Assembly: GCA_945862315.1 (NCBI GenBank)
Contig: CAMAXW010000002.1
Span: 1 to 64,000, forward strand
Length of the DNA: 64,000 nt
Direction of reading: 5' to 3'
DNA from: Klebsiella pneumoniae
Lineage (GTDB): Bacteria; Pseudomonadota; Gammaproteobacteria; Ga0077536
Shown here: positions 28,229 through 37,028 of the stretch, in pieces
Position numbering within the stretch: position 1 is the first letter of the stretch
Layout: each line of letters begins with the position of its first letter
Program-made: the position numbers and the translations under genes
Notes under the pieces: model-generated
The model's input: the letters and a program-made list of their open reading frames with translations, nothing else
The model's database searches: none
Told to the model about the DNA's origin: nothing

Positions 28229-29788
28229 TCAGGCGCCACGGGCCGGCGCGGCTGATGGCGGCAGTCCAAAATCCTCAGGGAAATACCGAAGCGCGCTTTG
28301 CACCGGCAGTGGGGTCAAGCCGCCCAAGGCGCACAGCGATCCATGTTGCAAGGTCTCGCAGAGATCATTGAGCAGCGTGAGTTCGCGCGTCTTGTGGTGG
28401 GCGGCTAACAATCGGTCGATGACTTCCACCCCACGGGTGGAACCAATGCGGCAGGGCGTGCACTTGCCGCAGCTTTCTAGGGCACAAAACTCAAAGGCGT
28501 AGCGGGCCATACTCGCCATGTTGACGGTGTCGTCGAACGCCACCAGCCCACCGTGGCCCAGCATCGCGCCGCGCGCGGCGAAGGCTTCGTAATCTACTAG
28601 GGTGTCGAAATGCGCCGCCGGCAGATAACTTCCCAGCGGTCCTCCGGCCTGCACCGTGCGCAGCGGGCGACCGCTCGCGCTGCCACCGCCGTACTCATAG
28701 AGCAGTTCCTCTAGGCGCACGCCGAAGGCTTTTTCAACCAAACCGCCGCGCGCCAAATTGCCCGCCAGTTGGATGGGCAGGGTGCCACGCGAGCGACCCA
28801 CCCCAAAATCGCGGTAGAACTCGGCGCCGCGCGCCAGAATGACCGGCACAGTGGCGAGGGAAATGACGTTGTTGATGGCGGTAGGTTGGCCAAACAAACC
28901 GGCGATCGCCGGCAGCGGCGGCTTGAAACGAATTTGCCCACGCCGCCCTTCCAGACTTTCCAACAGCGAGGTTTCTTCGCCGCAAATATAAGCGCCAGCC
29001 CCCAAGCGCACTTCCAAATCGAAGTGCCGCCCGCTGCCCAGCACGCTGGCACCCAACACGCCGGCGGCGTAGGCGGTGCTAATGGCCTCGTTGAGCACCT
29101 GCCAGGCGTCGGGGTATTCAAACCGCAGATAGAGGTAACCCTGCGTGGCACCCACCGCCAAGCCCGCAATGATCATGCCCTCGATCAAGGTGTAGGGATC
29201 GTCTTCCATGATCATGCGATCGGAGAACGTGCCAGAGTCGCCTTCGTCGGCATTGCACACTACGTATTTTTGAGTGGCCTGCGTATTAAGCACCGTGCGC
29301 CACTTGATGCCGGTGGGAAACGCCGCGCCGCCACGGCCGCGCAGCCCCGAGGTGGTGATGGCCTCGACGATAGCGCTGGGCGTCATTTCCAATGCGCGCT
29401 GGAGGCCAACCAGACCTTCGTGGGCGCGGTAGTCCGCTAACGACAGGGGATCGATTAAGCCCACGCGCGCAAAGGTCAGCCGCTCCTGATTTTTAAGATA
29501 GCCAATTTCTTGGGTGTAGCCCTGTGCCAACGGATGCGTTGCACCTTGAAGAAAGTGGGCGTCGAACAGACCGGGAATATCGGCGAGCGTCACCGGGCCA
29601 TAGGCACGGCGCCCGCCCGGGGTGGCCACTTCCACCAGCGGCTCCAGCCAAAACAAACCCCACGAGCCATTACGCACCAGCTGCACGGGGAGGTTACGAC
29701 GGGCGGCTTCTTGAGTAATCGCCAGCGCGACTTCGTCCGCACCCACCGAGCGCGCCGCAGAATCGCGGGGCACATAAACGGTTATCAC
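28229..29788 (-). CDS. fdsB: NAD-dependent formate dehydrogenase diaphorase subunit FdsB
   Basis: 519 residues, NuoF-like. It carries the NAD/FMN site (GLRGRGGAAFPTGIKW), YVVCNADEGDSGTFSDR, GAGAYICGEETSLLESLEG, and the 4Fe-4S ligands ESCGKCTPCRIGSTRG with a distal Cys. The N-terminal 100 residues are a NuoE-like thioredoxin fold. It accepts electrons from FdsA and reduces NAD+. Start overlaps fdsG by 4 bases. Confidence 0.95.
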   Translation of the reverse strand: MITVYVPRDSAARSVGADEVALAITQEAARRNLPVQLVRNGSWGLFWLEPLVEVATPGGRRAYGPVTLADIPGLFDAHFLQGATHPLAQGYTQEIGYLKNQERLTFARVGLIDPLSLADYRAHEGLVGLQRALEMTPSAIVEAITTSGLRGRGGAAFPTGIKWRTVLNTQATQKYVVCNADEGDSGTFSDRMIMEDDPYTLIEGMIIAGLAVGATQGYLYLRFEYPDAWQVLNEAISTAYAAGVLGASVLGSGRHFDLEVRLGAGAYICGEETSLLESLEGRRGQIRFKPPLPAIAGLFGQPTAINNVISLATVPVILARGAEFYRDFGVGRSRGTLPIQLAGNLARGGLVEKAFGVRLEELLYEYGGGSASGRPLRTVQAGGPLGSYLPAAHFDTLVDYEAFAARGAMLGHGGLVAFDDTVNMASMARYAFEFCALESCGKCTPCRIGSTRGVEVIDRLLAAHHKTRELTLLNDLCETLQHGSLCALGGLTPLPVQSALRYFPEDFGLPPSAAPARGA

Positions 29789-30282
29789 GGGGCCACCTCC
29801 GCGCTCACCAACGCATCGAAACGTTCTGCGTTAAGGCGACCATACAGGCGATCATCCATCAGCATCGCCGGCGCACAGGCGCAATTCCCCAGGCAATACA
29901 CCGGTTCCAAAGTGATCGCGCCGTTGGCGGTGGTCTGGTGGAAATCGATGCCCAAACGCGCCTTGGCGTGCGCTGTGAGCGCCGCGCTACCCATGGCTTG
30001 GCAAGCCTCAGCCTGACAAATTCGCACGTGGCACTTGCCGCCCGGCGTCGTGCGAAAAAAATCGTAAAAAGTGATCACGCCATGCACTTCGGCCCGCGAC
30101 AAATTGAGCTCGTTCGCCAAGAGTTGCACGGCCTGCGCCGGCACATAACCAAAATATTGCTGTAACGCGTGCAGCGCCGGCAGCAGCGGCCCGGGGCGTG
30201 CAGCAATGGGTTGCACTAGCGCCAAGGCCACACTGTCGCTCCATCCCGGATGGATGCCTTGAGGGGTGTTGGGAGCGCTCAT
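29785..30282 (-). CDS. fdsG: NAD-dependent formate dehydrogenase gamma subunit FdsG
   Basis: 165-residue NuoE-like 2Fe-2S protein, with cluster ligands in CQAEAC and CLGNCACAP and the helical part LHALQQYFGYVPAQAVQLLA. It is the first gene of fdsG-fdsB-fdsA-fdhD-fdsD. ATG at 30282 is preferred over a start 19 codons upstream that adds an unrelated Gly/Pro-rich stretch. No FdsR-type regulator is adjacent. Confidence 0.93.
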   Translation of the reverse strand: MSAPNTPQGIHPGWSDSVALALVQPIAARPGPLLPALHALQQYFGYVPAQAVQLLANELNLSRAEVHGVITFYDFFRTTPGGKCHVRICQAEACQAMGSAALTAHAKARLGIDFHQTTANGAITLEPVYCLGNCACAPAMLMDDRLYGRLNAERFDALVSAEVAP

Positions 30283-31011
30283 AGGGTGGCTGCCACCGCG
30301 ACTTGGCAGCGTTGGCGGCGTTGGCAAATCGTCGCCCACGGCCGAACGCCATCTAGCCTCTGGGCAGGCAGGTGTTGGTATTCAAACTGGGCACCGGGGG
30401 TACCGGGTATTGCACAATCCATCGGGTGCTCCCCCGTGAGGATTCATCACGGGCGTGGCGCGCCTGCGTTGTCGAGAGCCACCGCAGCAGCTTCGTCGCA
30501 CCGGCGCCTTGCCGATGCTGGGGAGCATGACCCGTTGCGCCATGCCCCTCCGTCAAAAATGAGGAGGCTGCACGCAGGGGTGTTTAGCGGAGGGAATCAA
30601 GTCCGGCAACGGGCTCGTGTGGCGGACGACCGGGAACTCCGTTTTGCGTGGGCGCATTCGCCCTTTTTGTGCGCAACCCACCCCGCTGGGCAGGCGGTAG
30701 TTCATCAGTCTCCAAAGGCCGCCACGCGATCTGTGGCCGGCGACAGACCTACCGGCATCGCCAGTAGATCGGGCCCCAAGAATACCGATTTTGGCGGCCC
30801 CATTCAAACGGGCTGTGGGGCGTCACGTGCTGGCACGGCTAGCCCGCCGCATCCGTGAGGTAGCAACCCAGCCGACCATCTGCGCGCTGTCCTGTCTAAA
30901 AAGCGCAAACGACCGGTCGCTCGGGAAAAATCATTAATCCAGAACGAACGGCGCAGCAGTCTGTTGCTAAACACCCTCGTAGCGGACGGAATATTTTCTC
31001 GCCCAAGCGCC
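30283..31011. other. 729-bp spacer upstream of fds, no supported gene
   Basis: No frame here has a family match or a plausible start and codon pattern. Some frames read as short Arg/Ser-rich strings typical of non-coding GC-rich DNA. A CCTCC/GGAGG inverted repeat brackets about 30545–30566. The fds promoter should lie here, but no convincing -35/-10 pair was found. A decayed mobile fragment is possible and cannot be tested by eye. Confidence 0.45.
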
Positions 31012-32538
31012 TCACCAGTAAGTGGGTTTGTAGTCCTTAAAGAACTGACCCCAAGCGTGTTCACCGGTGGCAAGACCGGCAAAGATTGGGTCCACAATAC
31101 GGGCAGCGCCGTCCACCACGTCGAGCGGTGGTGCAAACCGGTGCATGTCGATCTTCTGCTGGGCGAGATGGGCGGGATCCTCGTCGGTGATCCAGCCGGT
31201 ATCGACAGAATTCATGTGGATGCCGTCGCGCACGTAGTCTTGGGCTGAGGTGCGCGTCAGCATGTTAAGCGCGGCCTTGGCCATGTTGGTATGGGGATGC
31301 TTCGCCGTCTTGTTGCGATTGAACTGCCCCTCCATGGCACTGACCTGCACGATGTGTTTGTCACACGTCGGCGTGCGCAGCATCAGCGGCTTTAGGCGCG
31401 CCGATAGGACGAACGGCCCGACCGCATTCACCAACAACACCTCCAGCAACTCCCGCGTGGGCACCTCATCGAGACTGAGGCGCCACGAATTGTGATCGCG
31501 CAGATCGACCTGCTGCAGATCGGCGTCGAGCACACCACGCGGGAACAGCTCAACGAGCGCGTTGCCGGAATCTGCGAGCGCCTCGGGATCCGCCGATGCA
31601 AGCTGCGAGAGCTGCGCCGGCGCCGTCAGACCGGCGTTCCTCGAGGCGTGCCGCAGCACTTCGTAGTCCGCGACTAGCGCCGCCTCAGCCACCGGGAGCA
31701 GCGCCATCGCCGCCGCTTCGCCCGCGATGAGGTGCGCGTAGAACGCCGGCGGACGCTGTACCGTCTGACAGGCATTTTGAATCAGAAAATCGAGATGCGG
31801 CAGCACCTCGCTGAGATGTCGGGCAAAAGCCTCGACCGAGGGTGTATGGCGCAGGTCGAGGCCGTAGATGCTCAGTCGGTCACGCCAGCTATCGAAGTCC
31901 GGCTCCCGCGCGTAACGCGCGGCACAGTCGCGTGGAAAGCGGGTTGTGACCACCACGCGGCAGCCGTTACGCAGCAACAGAATCGCCGCGTGATAGCCAA
32001 TTTTGACTCGCGCGCCAGTGATGAGCGCCACCCGGCCGCGCAGGTCATGCACCGGTGCGCGCTTGCTGAAGTTGAGCTCACCGCAGGCCGGGCACAGCTG
32101 ATCGTAGAACGCGTGCAGGGTGGTGTATTCGTTTTTACAGGTATAGCAGACGCGCGGTTTGCGCAGAGTCTCTGGCAGGTCGGCGAGTGCTAGTTCGCTG
32201 GCAACCTCATCCGCAACTGGCGCATCGCTTGAGGTCAGCAAGGGCGGCAGGGGTGGTGTGAGAAACACCGGTTTTGCACGCAACGCACGAATACCGGTGC
32301 CGGCGCGCAGGACTTCGTCGGCATCGCGCCGCTCGTTCAGATCGCGCTGGCGCAGGCGACGGCGCAGGCGCAGCTTGGCGGCTGGATCGGGCATCGCGAC
32401 TTGGCCTGCTAGGCGCAGCAAACAGGCGCGGTCATCGCTATCGCAAATGGCCAGCACGGCGCGGTCACTGACGATGGCCTCAAGCACGCGCAGTGCCGTG
32501 GCGAGTTCGTCGGCGGAGAACGTTGGGGGCGTAGACAT
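31012..32538 (-). CDS. Zinc-ribbon-containing SDR family oxidoreductase
   Basis: 508 residues, about twice a classical SDR. Residues 1–150 are helical and unassigned. At about 160–190 there is a four-cysteine zinc-ribbon-like motif (CYTCKNEY and CPACGELN). An SDR Rossmann domain follows (GRVALITGARVKIGYHAAIL, with the TGxxxGxG pattern changed to TGARVKIG). Catalytic positions are hard to place: VQVSAMEGQFNRN carries the usual Ser region, and the canonical YxxxK appears as HPHTNMAKAAL, where the usual Tyr is not evident but Lys remains. ATG at 32538 starts the protein. It lies downstream of the diiron monooxygenase genes on the same strand and may oxidise or reduce the hydroxylated product. 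Confidence 0.72.
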   Translation of the reverse strand: MSTPPTFSADELATALRVLEAIVSDRAVLAICDSDDRACLLRLAGQVAMPDPAAKLRLRRRLRQRDLNERRDADEVLRAGTGIRALRAKPVFLTPPLPPLLTSSDAPVADEVASELALADLPETLRKPRVCYTCKNEYTTLHAFYDQLCPACGELNFSKRAPVHDLRGRVALITGARVKIGYHAAILLLRNGCRVVVTTRFPRDCAARYAREPDFDSWRDRLSIYGLDLRHTPSVEAFARHLSEVLPHLDFLIQNACQTVQRPPAFYAHLIAGEAAAMALLPVAEAALVADYEVLRHASRNAGLTAPAQLSQLASADPEALADSGNALVELFPRGVLDADLQQVDLRDHNSWRLSLDEVPTRELLEVLLVNAVGPFVLSARLKPLMLRTPTCDKHIVQVSAMEGQFNRNKTAKHPHTNMAKAALNMLTRTSAQDYVRDGIHMNSVDTGWITDEDPAHLAQQKIDMHRFAPPLDVVDGAARIVDPIFAGLATGEHAWGQFFKDYKPTYW

Positions 32539-32935
32539 GAACAGTGCGGGCCTGCGGTGCGGTTTTTGGGCGGGTGGAACCCTACCATGCATCCGCGAGA
32601 CACGTATGGGTTGAGAGGCAATTGTTCCCTCCCCCCGCAAACAAGATCTGGGCTCGTGATCATCGCCTCGGTTGCCGGCTCCGCCCGCTAGGTCATGGGC
32701 GCGTAGGATGCGGTTTTTCAAGCGAACATCGGCCCGCGTCCGCGCCTATGGCGCCATCAAGCCTCGTTAACATCTAGGTGATTATTTTTAATCATGAGGG
32801 TTGCCACCCAGGCTGACCTCGCAACGATAACGGCTCACGGGCTTGAGGCCGCCAAGGGTACTACCACGCTTTTAATCGGGGCCACGGACCTGGCTGGCGG
32901 CCGCGTGCCGTGCCAGATGCGGCGACGTGCGGTAC
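32539..32935. other. 397-bp spacer between SDR and monooxygenase reductase
   Basis: No gene is supported. It contains an AT-rich inverted repeat, TGATTA-TTTT-TAATCA, at 32779–32794, which stands out in this GC-rich DNA. That repeat may be an operator or terminator stem for the monooxygenase operon. The spacer suggests the SDR has its own promoter. Confidence 0.45.
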
Positions 32936-33961
32936 TCAGGGGCCGTGGGTCGCGACAAATTTATCGCAGCGAATGCGCGAGCTAAACATGCCCTGAGTTT
33001 TCAACACCGCAGCGGCCGCATCGATCATCCCTGGTGGGCCACATAAATACGCTTCAGCGCCGCGCAAATTGCCGCCGGCGCGCGCGAGAACCTCGGTCAC
33101 GAGGCCTGTTTCTCCCGCCCAAGGCGCCGCCGCCAGGGGCTCCGAAATAGCCGGAATGTACCGAAAGGCGGGTAGCTGGGCGGCGAGCGCGGCGAGGTCG
33201 GGGCCGCAGATGAGGTCGGCGGCGGTGCGTGCGCCATAGTAGAAAACCAGCTCGCGGGTGCTGCGTTGTTCGGCGAGCGCACGCAACATAGACAGTATGG
33301 GCGCCATCCCCGAGCCACCGGCCACCATCACGATGGGGGCGCTACCCACCTGCACGGTAAATTGCCCGTAAGGCCCGCGCACAGCGACCGACGTGCCCTC
33401 GCGTAACGCGGCGGGTAGCAGCGCAGAAAAACACCCGTCCGGGATTTTCTTGATCAGCAGCTCAATGACGTGCCGGTCGCTGGGTGCGTTCGCCAGCGAG
33501 TAGGCGCGCCATTCGTCGGTTCCGGGGACATTCACCTCGACAAACTGGCCGGCATCGAAGTCCAAGCCTTCGTCCCCCTCCAAGGCGAGCACGAGTTGCC
33601 AGATGTCCGGCGAACAGGGGGTACAGGTGACAACCCGCCCCGTGCGGGCCACCGTGGGGCGAGCCGCGTGGAGTTCGGTTTCGGTGTAATCCTCGAGTTG
33701 CACCACGATGTCGTCGAGCGGATACGCCGAGCACAGCAGCGCCATGCCGGCATCGCGTTCATAGCCCATCAGTGCAAAGCCCGAGGCCTGCGCCAGATCA
33801 ACCTCACCTTCTAGAATGCGCGCCTTGCAGCTGCCACACGCGCCGTGTTTGCAGCCGTAGCGCAGCCCAATGCCTTGGCGCAGCGCGGCGGCGAGGATGG
33901 TTTCTTCATCGCCGCATTCGAACTGCAGACCGAAGGGCGCGAGCGTAATGGAGAAACTCAA
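32936..33961 (-). CDS. Diiron monooxygenase NADH reductase component
   Basis: 341-residue oxidoreductase like DmpP/MmoC. It has an N-terminal plant-type 2Fe-2S ferredoxin (YGCKHGACGSCK, then a distal Cys in ALLCSAYP), an FAD-binding domain (RAYSLANAPS), and a C-terminal NAD-binding domain (GGSGMAPILSML, YLCGPPGMID). It passes electrons from NADH to the diiron hydroxylase. The start is inferred to be TTG at 33961, overlapping the alpha-subunit TGA as TTGA; the residues after it match the ferredoxin N-terminus directly. An apparent longer frame upstream runs through the alpha gene in another frame and has no support. Confidence 0.9.
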   Translation of the reverse strand: MSFSITLAPFGLQFECGDEETILAAALRQGIGLRYGCKHGACGSCKARILEGEVDLAQASGFALMGYERDAGMALLCSAYPLDDIVVQLEDYTETELHAARPTVARTGRVVTCTPCSPDIWQLVLALEGDEGLDFDAGQFVEVNVPGTDEWRAYSLANAPSDRHVIELLIKKIPDGCFSALLPAALREGTSVAVRGPYGQFTVQVGSAPIVMVAGGSGMAPILSMLRALAEQRSTRELVFYYGARTAADLICGPDLAALAAQLPAFRYIPAISEPLAAAPWAGETGLVTEVLARAGGNLRGAEAYLCGPPGMIDAAAAVLKTQGMFSSRIRCDKFVATHGP

Positions 33962-35484
33962 GCTGCCTCGACCAACGGCGGCGGTGGTGGCTTTTTGACC
34001 ACGTAATCGCAACGCTTGATGTCGTCCAGCGTCCAGATGCGCTTGGAAGCCAAGGTGGGTTGCGCGATGAGTGTTTTGCCGTCTTCGCGCACAAAGCCCA
34101 TGTCGCGCGTCACCTCGGATAATTCGAAGCCTTCGTAGCGGTCGAGAAATCCTTGGAAGCCTTGGTAGTGCTGCGGCTCGTTGAAAAAAATCTCTTGGCA
34201 ACCCGCCGAGCAAAAAATAAAGCGCTTGCCGTTATGCAGACACGAACGGCCACTATTGGCGCTCGGCAAGGGGAAGATCGTGGGCAATTGACAGACCTGG
34301 CAAAAATTAGGCAGTCCGCCCAATTCTTTGAGGATCAGGGCCTGATCAGACGGGTCCGTGCAGCGGTTATAAGCCTCCCAAAAACTGCCATAGTTCGCGT
34401 ACCAGCCGGGATATTTTTTCTCGAACCACTCCATGTCGGCGGGCGTCATGCCGTCGTAGCGGTGAAAAAACACCGGCCACGCGCCAAACAGATAAATTGC
34501 CGCGGAGTGCGATAAATAATCTTGATCGGAAATCATGCGGTCCAGATGCTTGGGCGCTTTGATGCCGTATTTTTCGAGCTTCTGATAAAACCCGCCGTAG
34601 AATTCATCGAATACCCAGCGCAGGTTCATTTCTTTGGCAGATTCCTGGCGCTTGGTGACGAAATAATCCGTGACCAAATTAACCGCCACACTAAAGCTCG
34701 TGTGGGTTCGCCACGACCATTTGTCGAGCGCTTGCTGGATGAGCGGGATGTTGCGGTCGTTCTGGAGCAGGGTGGCGAGCGTCGCCCAACCGTTAGCCAT
34801 ATGACGGGCTTCATCCGACTGAATAGTCAGCATCGTGGAGGCCATCATTTTATCGCCATGCGCGGCGGCGGCGCTCGACAGGCCCACAAAAAAAACGTTC
34901 GTATACGCAGTTTCGATGAACATCTGCAGGCCGAGCGCAGTCTCCACCGGATCGCAGGTCAGCAGGTCCTCGAGCATGGCGCGAAAAATCCCCCCGCCAA
35001 CACTGGTGCCCGCCGCCTTCAGTGCCACATCGTAGCCCGCAGGGTCGCGCCAACTGCGCAGGTGATGGCGCAGCGTATTGAGTTCAAGCTGACAATGCCG
35101 CACTTCGTCAAGGCCTTGCATCATGTAGCCTTGGCGCAGCTCCATCGGCGCCACGCTGCGTACCATGCGACCCATTTGCCGTGCCGCGGCGTACTCAACA
35201 CCCGGCAGATTAGACAGGGCGAATTTCATCCCCTCCATCCAACGCGCATCGGGCGCGCTATCGCTCAGGCGGCTCGACGCCTCCAAAATGGCGTAGTGGC
35301 GATTGTCCTTCTCGTGCTCTACTTTGAAGTAATCCCGCACGAAGGTTTTGAACGGGTCGACCGGTTTTAAGCCTTCGAGATGAAAGCGCGTCTTGTGCAC
35401 GAGCTTCTGCTCCGGCTGGATATAGCTGGGCTCCCAGTCGATGCACTTGACGCGGTCGTAGGCTAATGTTTGCGGGTCATTCAT
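33958..35484 (-). CDS. Soluble diiron monooxygenase alpha subunit with YHS domain
   Basis: 508 residues, the active-site subunit of a bacterial multicomponent monooxygenase, most like phenol hydroxylase DmpN and also the propane/acetone-type (PrmA/MimA) enzymes. All six iron ligands can be placed: Glu97, Glu127 with His130 (DEVRH), Glu191, Glu225 with His228 (DEARH). The spacing matches toluene/o-xylene monooxygenase within one residue. A C-terminal YHS domain (about 385–445) has CQVCQL and FIFCSAGCQEIF, four cysteines likely binding zinc. The order beta-coupling-alpha-reductase is that of phenol hydroxylases, but the gamma subunit and the DmpK-like assembly protein are missing. The substrate is unknown; phenol, alkane or ketone hydroxylation are all possible. 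Confidence 0.9.
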   Translation of the reverse strand: MNDPQTLAYDRVKCIDWEPSYIQPEQKLVHKTRFHLEGLKPVDPFKTFVRDYFKVEHEKDNRHYAILEASSRLSDSAPDARWMEGMKFALSNLPGVEYAAARQMGRMVRSVAPMELRQGYMMQGLDEVRHCQLELNTLRHHLRSWRDPAGYDVALKAAGTSVGGGIFRAMLEDLLTCDPVETALGLQMFIETAYTNVFFVGLSSAAAAHGDKMMASTMLTIQSDEARHMANGWATLATLLQNDRNIPLIQQALDKWSWRTHTSFSVAVNLVTDYFVTKRQESAKEMNLRWVFDEFYGGFYQKLEKYGIKAPKHLDRMISDQDYLSHSAAIYLFGAWPVFFHRYDGMTPADMEWFEKKYPGWYANYGSFWEAYNRCTDPSDQALILKELGGLPNFCQVCQLPTIFPLPSANSGRSCLHNGKRFIFCSAGCQEIFFNEPQHYQGFQGFLDRYEGFELSEVTRDMGFVREDGKTLIAQPTLASKRIWTLDDIKRCDYVVKKPPPPPLVEAA

Positions 35485-35519
35485 GGCTAGATACCTCTTA
35501 ATTTTGCGCCGCCCGAACC

Positions 35520-35819
35520 TTAGTTCGCGAGCGCCTCCTTGATGGATAGACAGGTCGGGCCCAACTCTACCTGGCCGGTATAACTCGCCAGCACCACCAG
35601 CAAAGCGGACACCTCGTACGGTCGACCGAGTTCTTCTGCAATGGTTGGAATATTGAGGTCGAGCCGCAGCTCATTGCTGATGCTCAGATAGCTGCCGTGG
35701 TCTTCGACGTACGCGCCGGGGTTGTCCAAGCAGGCCGCCGCCGCAATCGCTGAAGCTTCTTCGCCTGCGATAAATTTGGCGGTGACCCGATGATTTTCGG
35801 AAATTAACCGCGAGTTCAT
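35520..35819 (-). CDS. MmoB/DmpM-type coupling protein
   Basis: 99-residue cofactor-free effector of the MmoB/DmpM family, which binds the hydroxylase and tunes oxygen activation and product release. Features are NHRVTAKFIAGEEASAIAAA and a helical core ending in GPTCLSIKEAL. The start overlaps the beta-subunit stop as ATGA, and the gene is 35 bases before the alpha subunit. Confidence 0.88.
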   Translation of the reverse strand: MNSRLISENHRVTAKFIAGEEASAIAAAACLDNPGAYVEDHGSYLSISNELRLDLNIPTIAEELGRPYEVSALLVVLASYTGQVELGPTCLSIKEALAN

Positions 35820-36841
35820 TCGCTAACCACCGGCCCACTCAGCCCCAACTCCAAGATTAACGCCCGCCAGTCATGCACCACGACTTGGCGCGCCGACTCG
35901 AAGGTCTGGGCGGACAGGCCCACAAACAGCGGCGCGATGTGCTGCACCGCCGCCAGCACCAGCGGCGTCCATTGGGCCAGCCAGCCGTTTAACACCAGCG
36001 CATTGTTAGCGTCTTGCGCCATAACAAACCGCACCAGCGCCAGGGCCGCCGACTGCCGGACAGTGCGATCTTTTTCAGCCCCCGCCGCAATGACCCCAGC
36101 GACCGAGTCGCCATGCCGGGCGGCGCAGCGCAACAGCAATTCACGATTAAACAGCGTGGCGAACAGCGGCTCGTAAATGAGGTTGATGACGAAATTAATT
36201 TCGCCCCAATCACGCGCGGCCATCAGATATTCAATGACCAGCCGAGTGGGTTGCCACACGGGAGAGTCCATCCATAAAGATTTGCACTCGGCATCGCTAA
36301 AGCCGGGGAGCGCGTCCTCCAGTGCCATCGTGTAGAGCGCGATGTCCTGCGCATGGCGCGCTTTTTCCAGACTCTGAAACAGCAACGGCCCGGCCACCAC
36401 ATCCGACAGCGCTTCGCGTTGGGCGTAGCTTAAGGCCATAAACAAGCCGTACTCGGGGAACCGATAAGCGGCGTAGTGGGTTGCCAGAAAGGCGCGCCAA
36501 GGTGGCGTTAAATCGGCAAAAAGCGCGGCCTGTGTAGCCCCTTCGGTGGCTAAAGTAATCGCGCTGCCCAGTGCTGCCTGCCGCGCCACATAGGGACGAA
36601 ACCATTCTTCCGCAGGGTCCCGGTACGCCCACCAGTCGCGGGCTTTGAGCACGGTTGAACCCGCATCCCAAGCCGGCCGGCCCTCCTCATCACGATTAAA
36701 CCAACCTTGGCTGGCAAAATTCTGCGGGTCCCACTGGGTGTGCAGCGTCACTTCTTCGTATTGCGTAGCCCGCCGTTTGGCGGGTTCGAAATAGCGCAAG
36801 GGCACGACCTTGCTGCGGGGCTGTAAGCTGTCGGAGTTCAT
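35816..36841 (-). CDS. Diiron monooxygenase beta subunit
   Basis: 341-residue ferritin-like subunit (DmpL/PrmC type) that pairs with alpha in the hydroxylase. It shows YFEPAKRRATQYEEVTLHTQ, FPEYGLFMALSYAQREALSD and LFQSLEKARHAQDIALYTMA. The iron ligands of alpha are not kept here, as expected for beta. It is the first gene of the monooxygenase operon. It starts at ATG 36841, about 130 bases downstream of a predicted promoter, and is divergent from the TetR gene. Confidence 0.88.
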   Translation of the reverse strand: MNSDSLQPRSKVVPLRYFEPAKRRATQYEEVTLHTQWDPQNFASQGWFNRDEEGRPAWDAGSTVLKARDWWAYRDPAEEWFRPYVARQAALGSAITLATEGATQAALFADLTPPWRAFLATHYAAYRFPEYGLFMALSYAQREALSDVVAGPLLFQSLEKARHAQDIALYTMALEDALPGFSDAECKSLWMDSPVWQPTRLVIEYLMAARDWGEINFVINLIYEPLFATLFNRELLLRCAARHGDSVAGVIAAGAEKDRTVRQSAALALVRFVMAQDANNALVLNGWLAQWTPLVLAAVQHIAPLFVGLSAQTFESARQVVVHDWRALILELGLSGPVVSE

Positions 36842-36977
36842 ACCCAGAGGTCCTCTTGATCGATCGCGTCAACAAGCGCAACAGTGAATTTGTTCAGCGA
36901 CGCAGTCTGCGTTGGGTTGCTGCTAGCGGCGGCACAAAAACCGGCAATCAATCGCTAATGACAAATCACTCCGACAA

Positions 36978-37007
36978 AAATTACTCCCTTACTGTGTAAA
37001 CTGTCAA
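36978..37007 (-). promoter_or_regulatory. Predicted promoter and TetR-operator-like dyad for monooxygenase
   Basis: On the minus strand TTGACA (37007–37002) and TAATTT (36983–36978) are 18 bases apart, a reasonable sigma-70 site driving the beta-subunit gene. An imperfect dyad overlaps it (TTAC at 36981–36984 and GTAA at about 36996–36999). Its place between the operon and the divergent TetR gene suggests the TetR protein represses both. That link is inferred. Confidence 0.4.
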
Positions 37008-37028
37008 TACCCCTAAAACGAAAATGCT

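Noticed and set aside
30250-30858. 202-codon plus-strand frame upstream of fdsG
   Set aside because: Its first part overlaps fdsG on the other strand, with low-complexity composition and no homologous pattern.
32936-34213. 425-residue version of the monooxygenase reductase
   Set aside because: The extra N-terminus is an out-of-frame reading of the alpha subunit gene; the ferredoxin begins right after the TTG at 33961.
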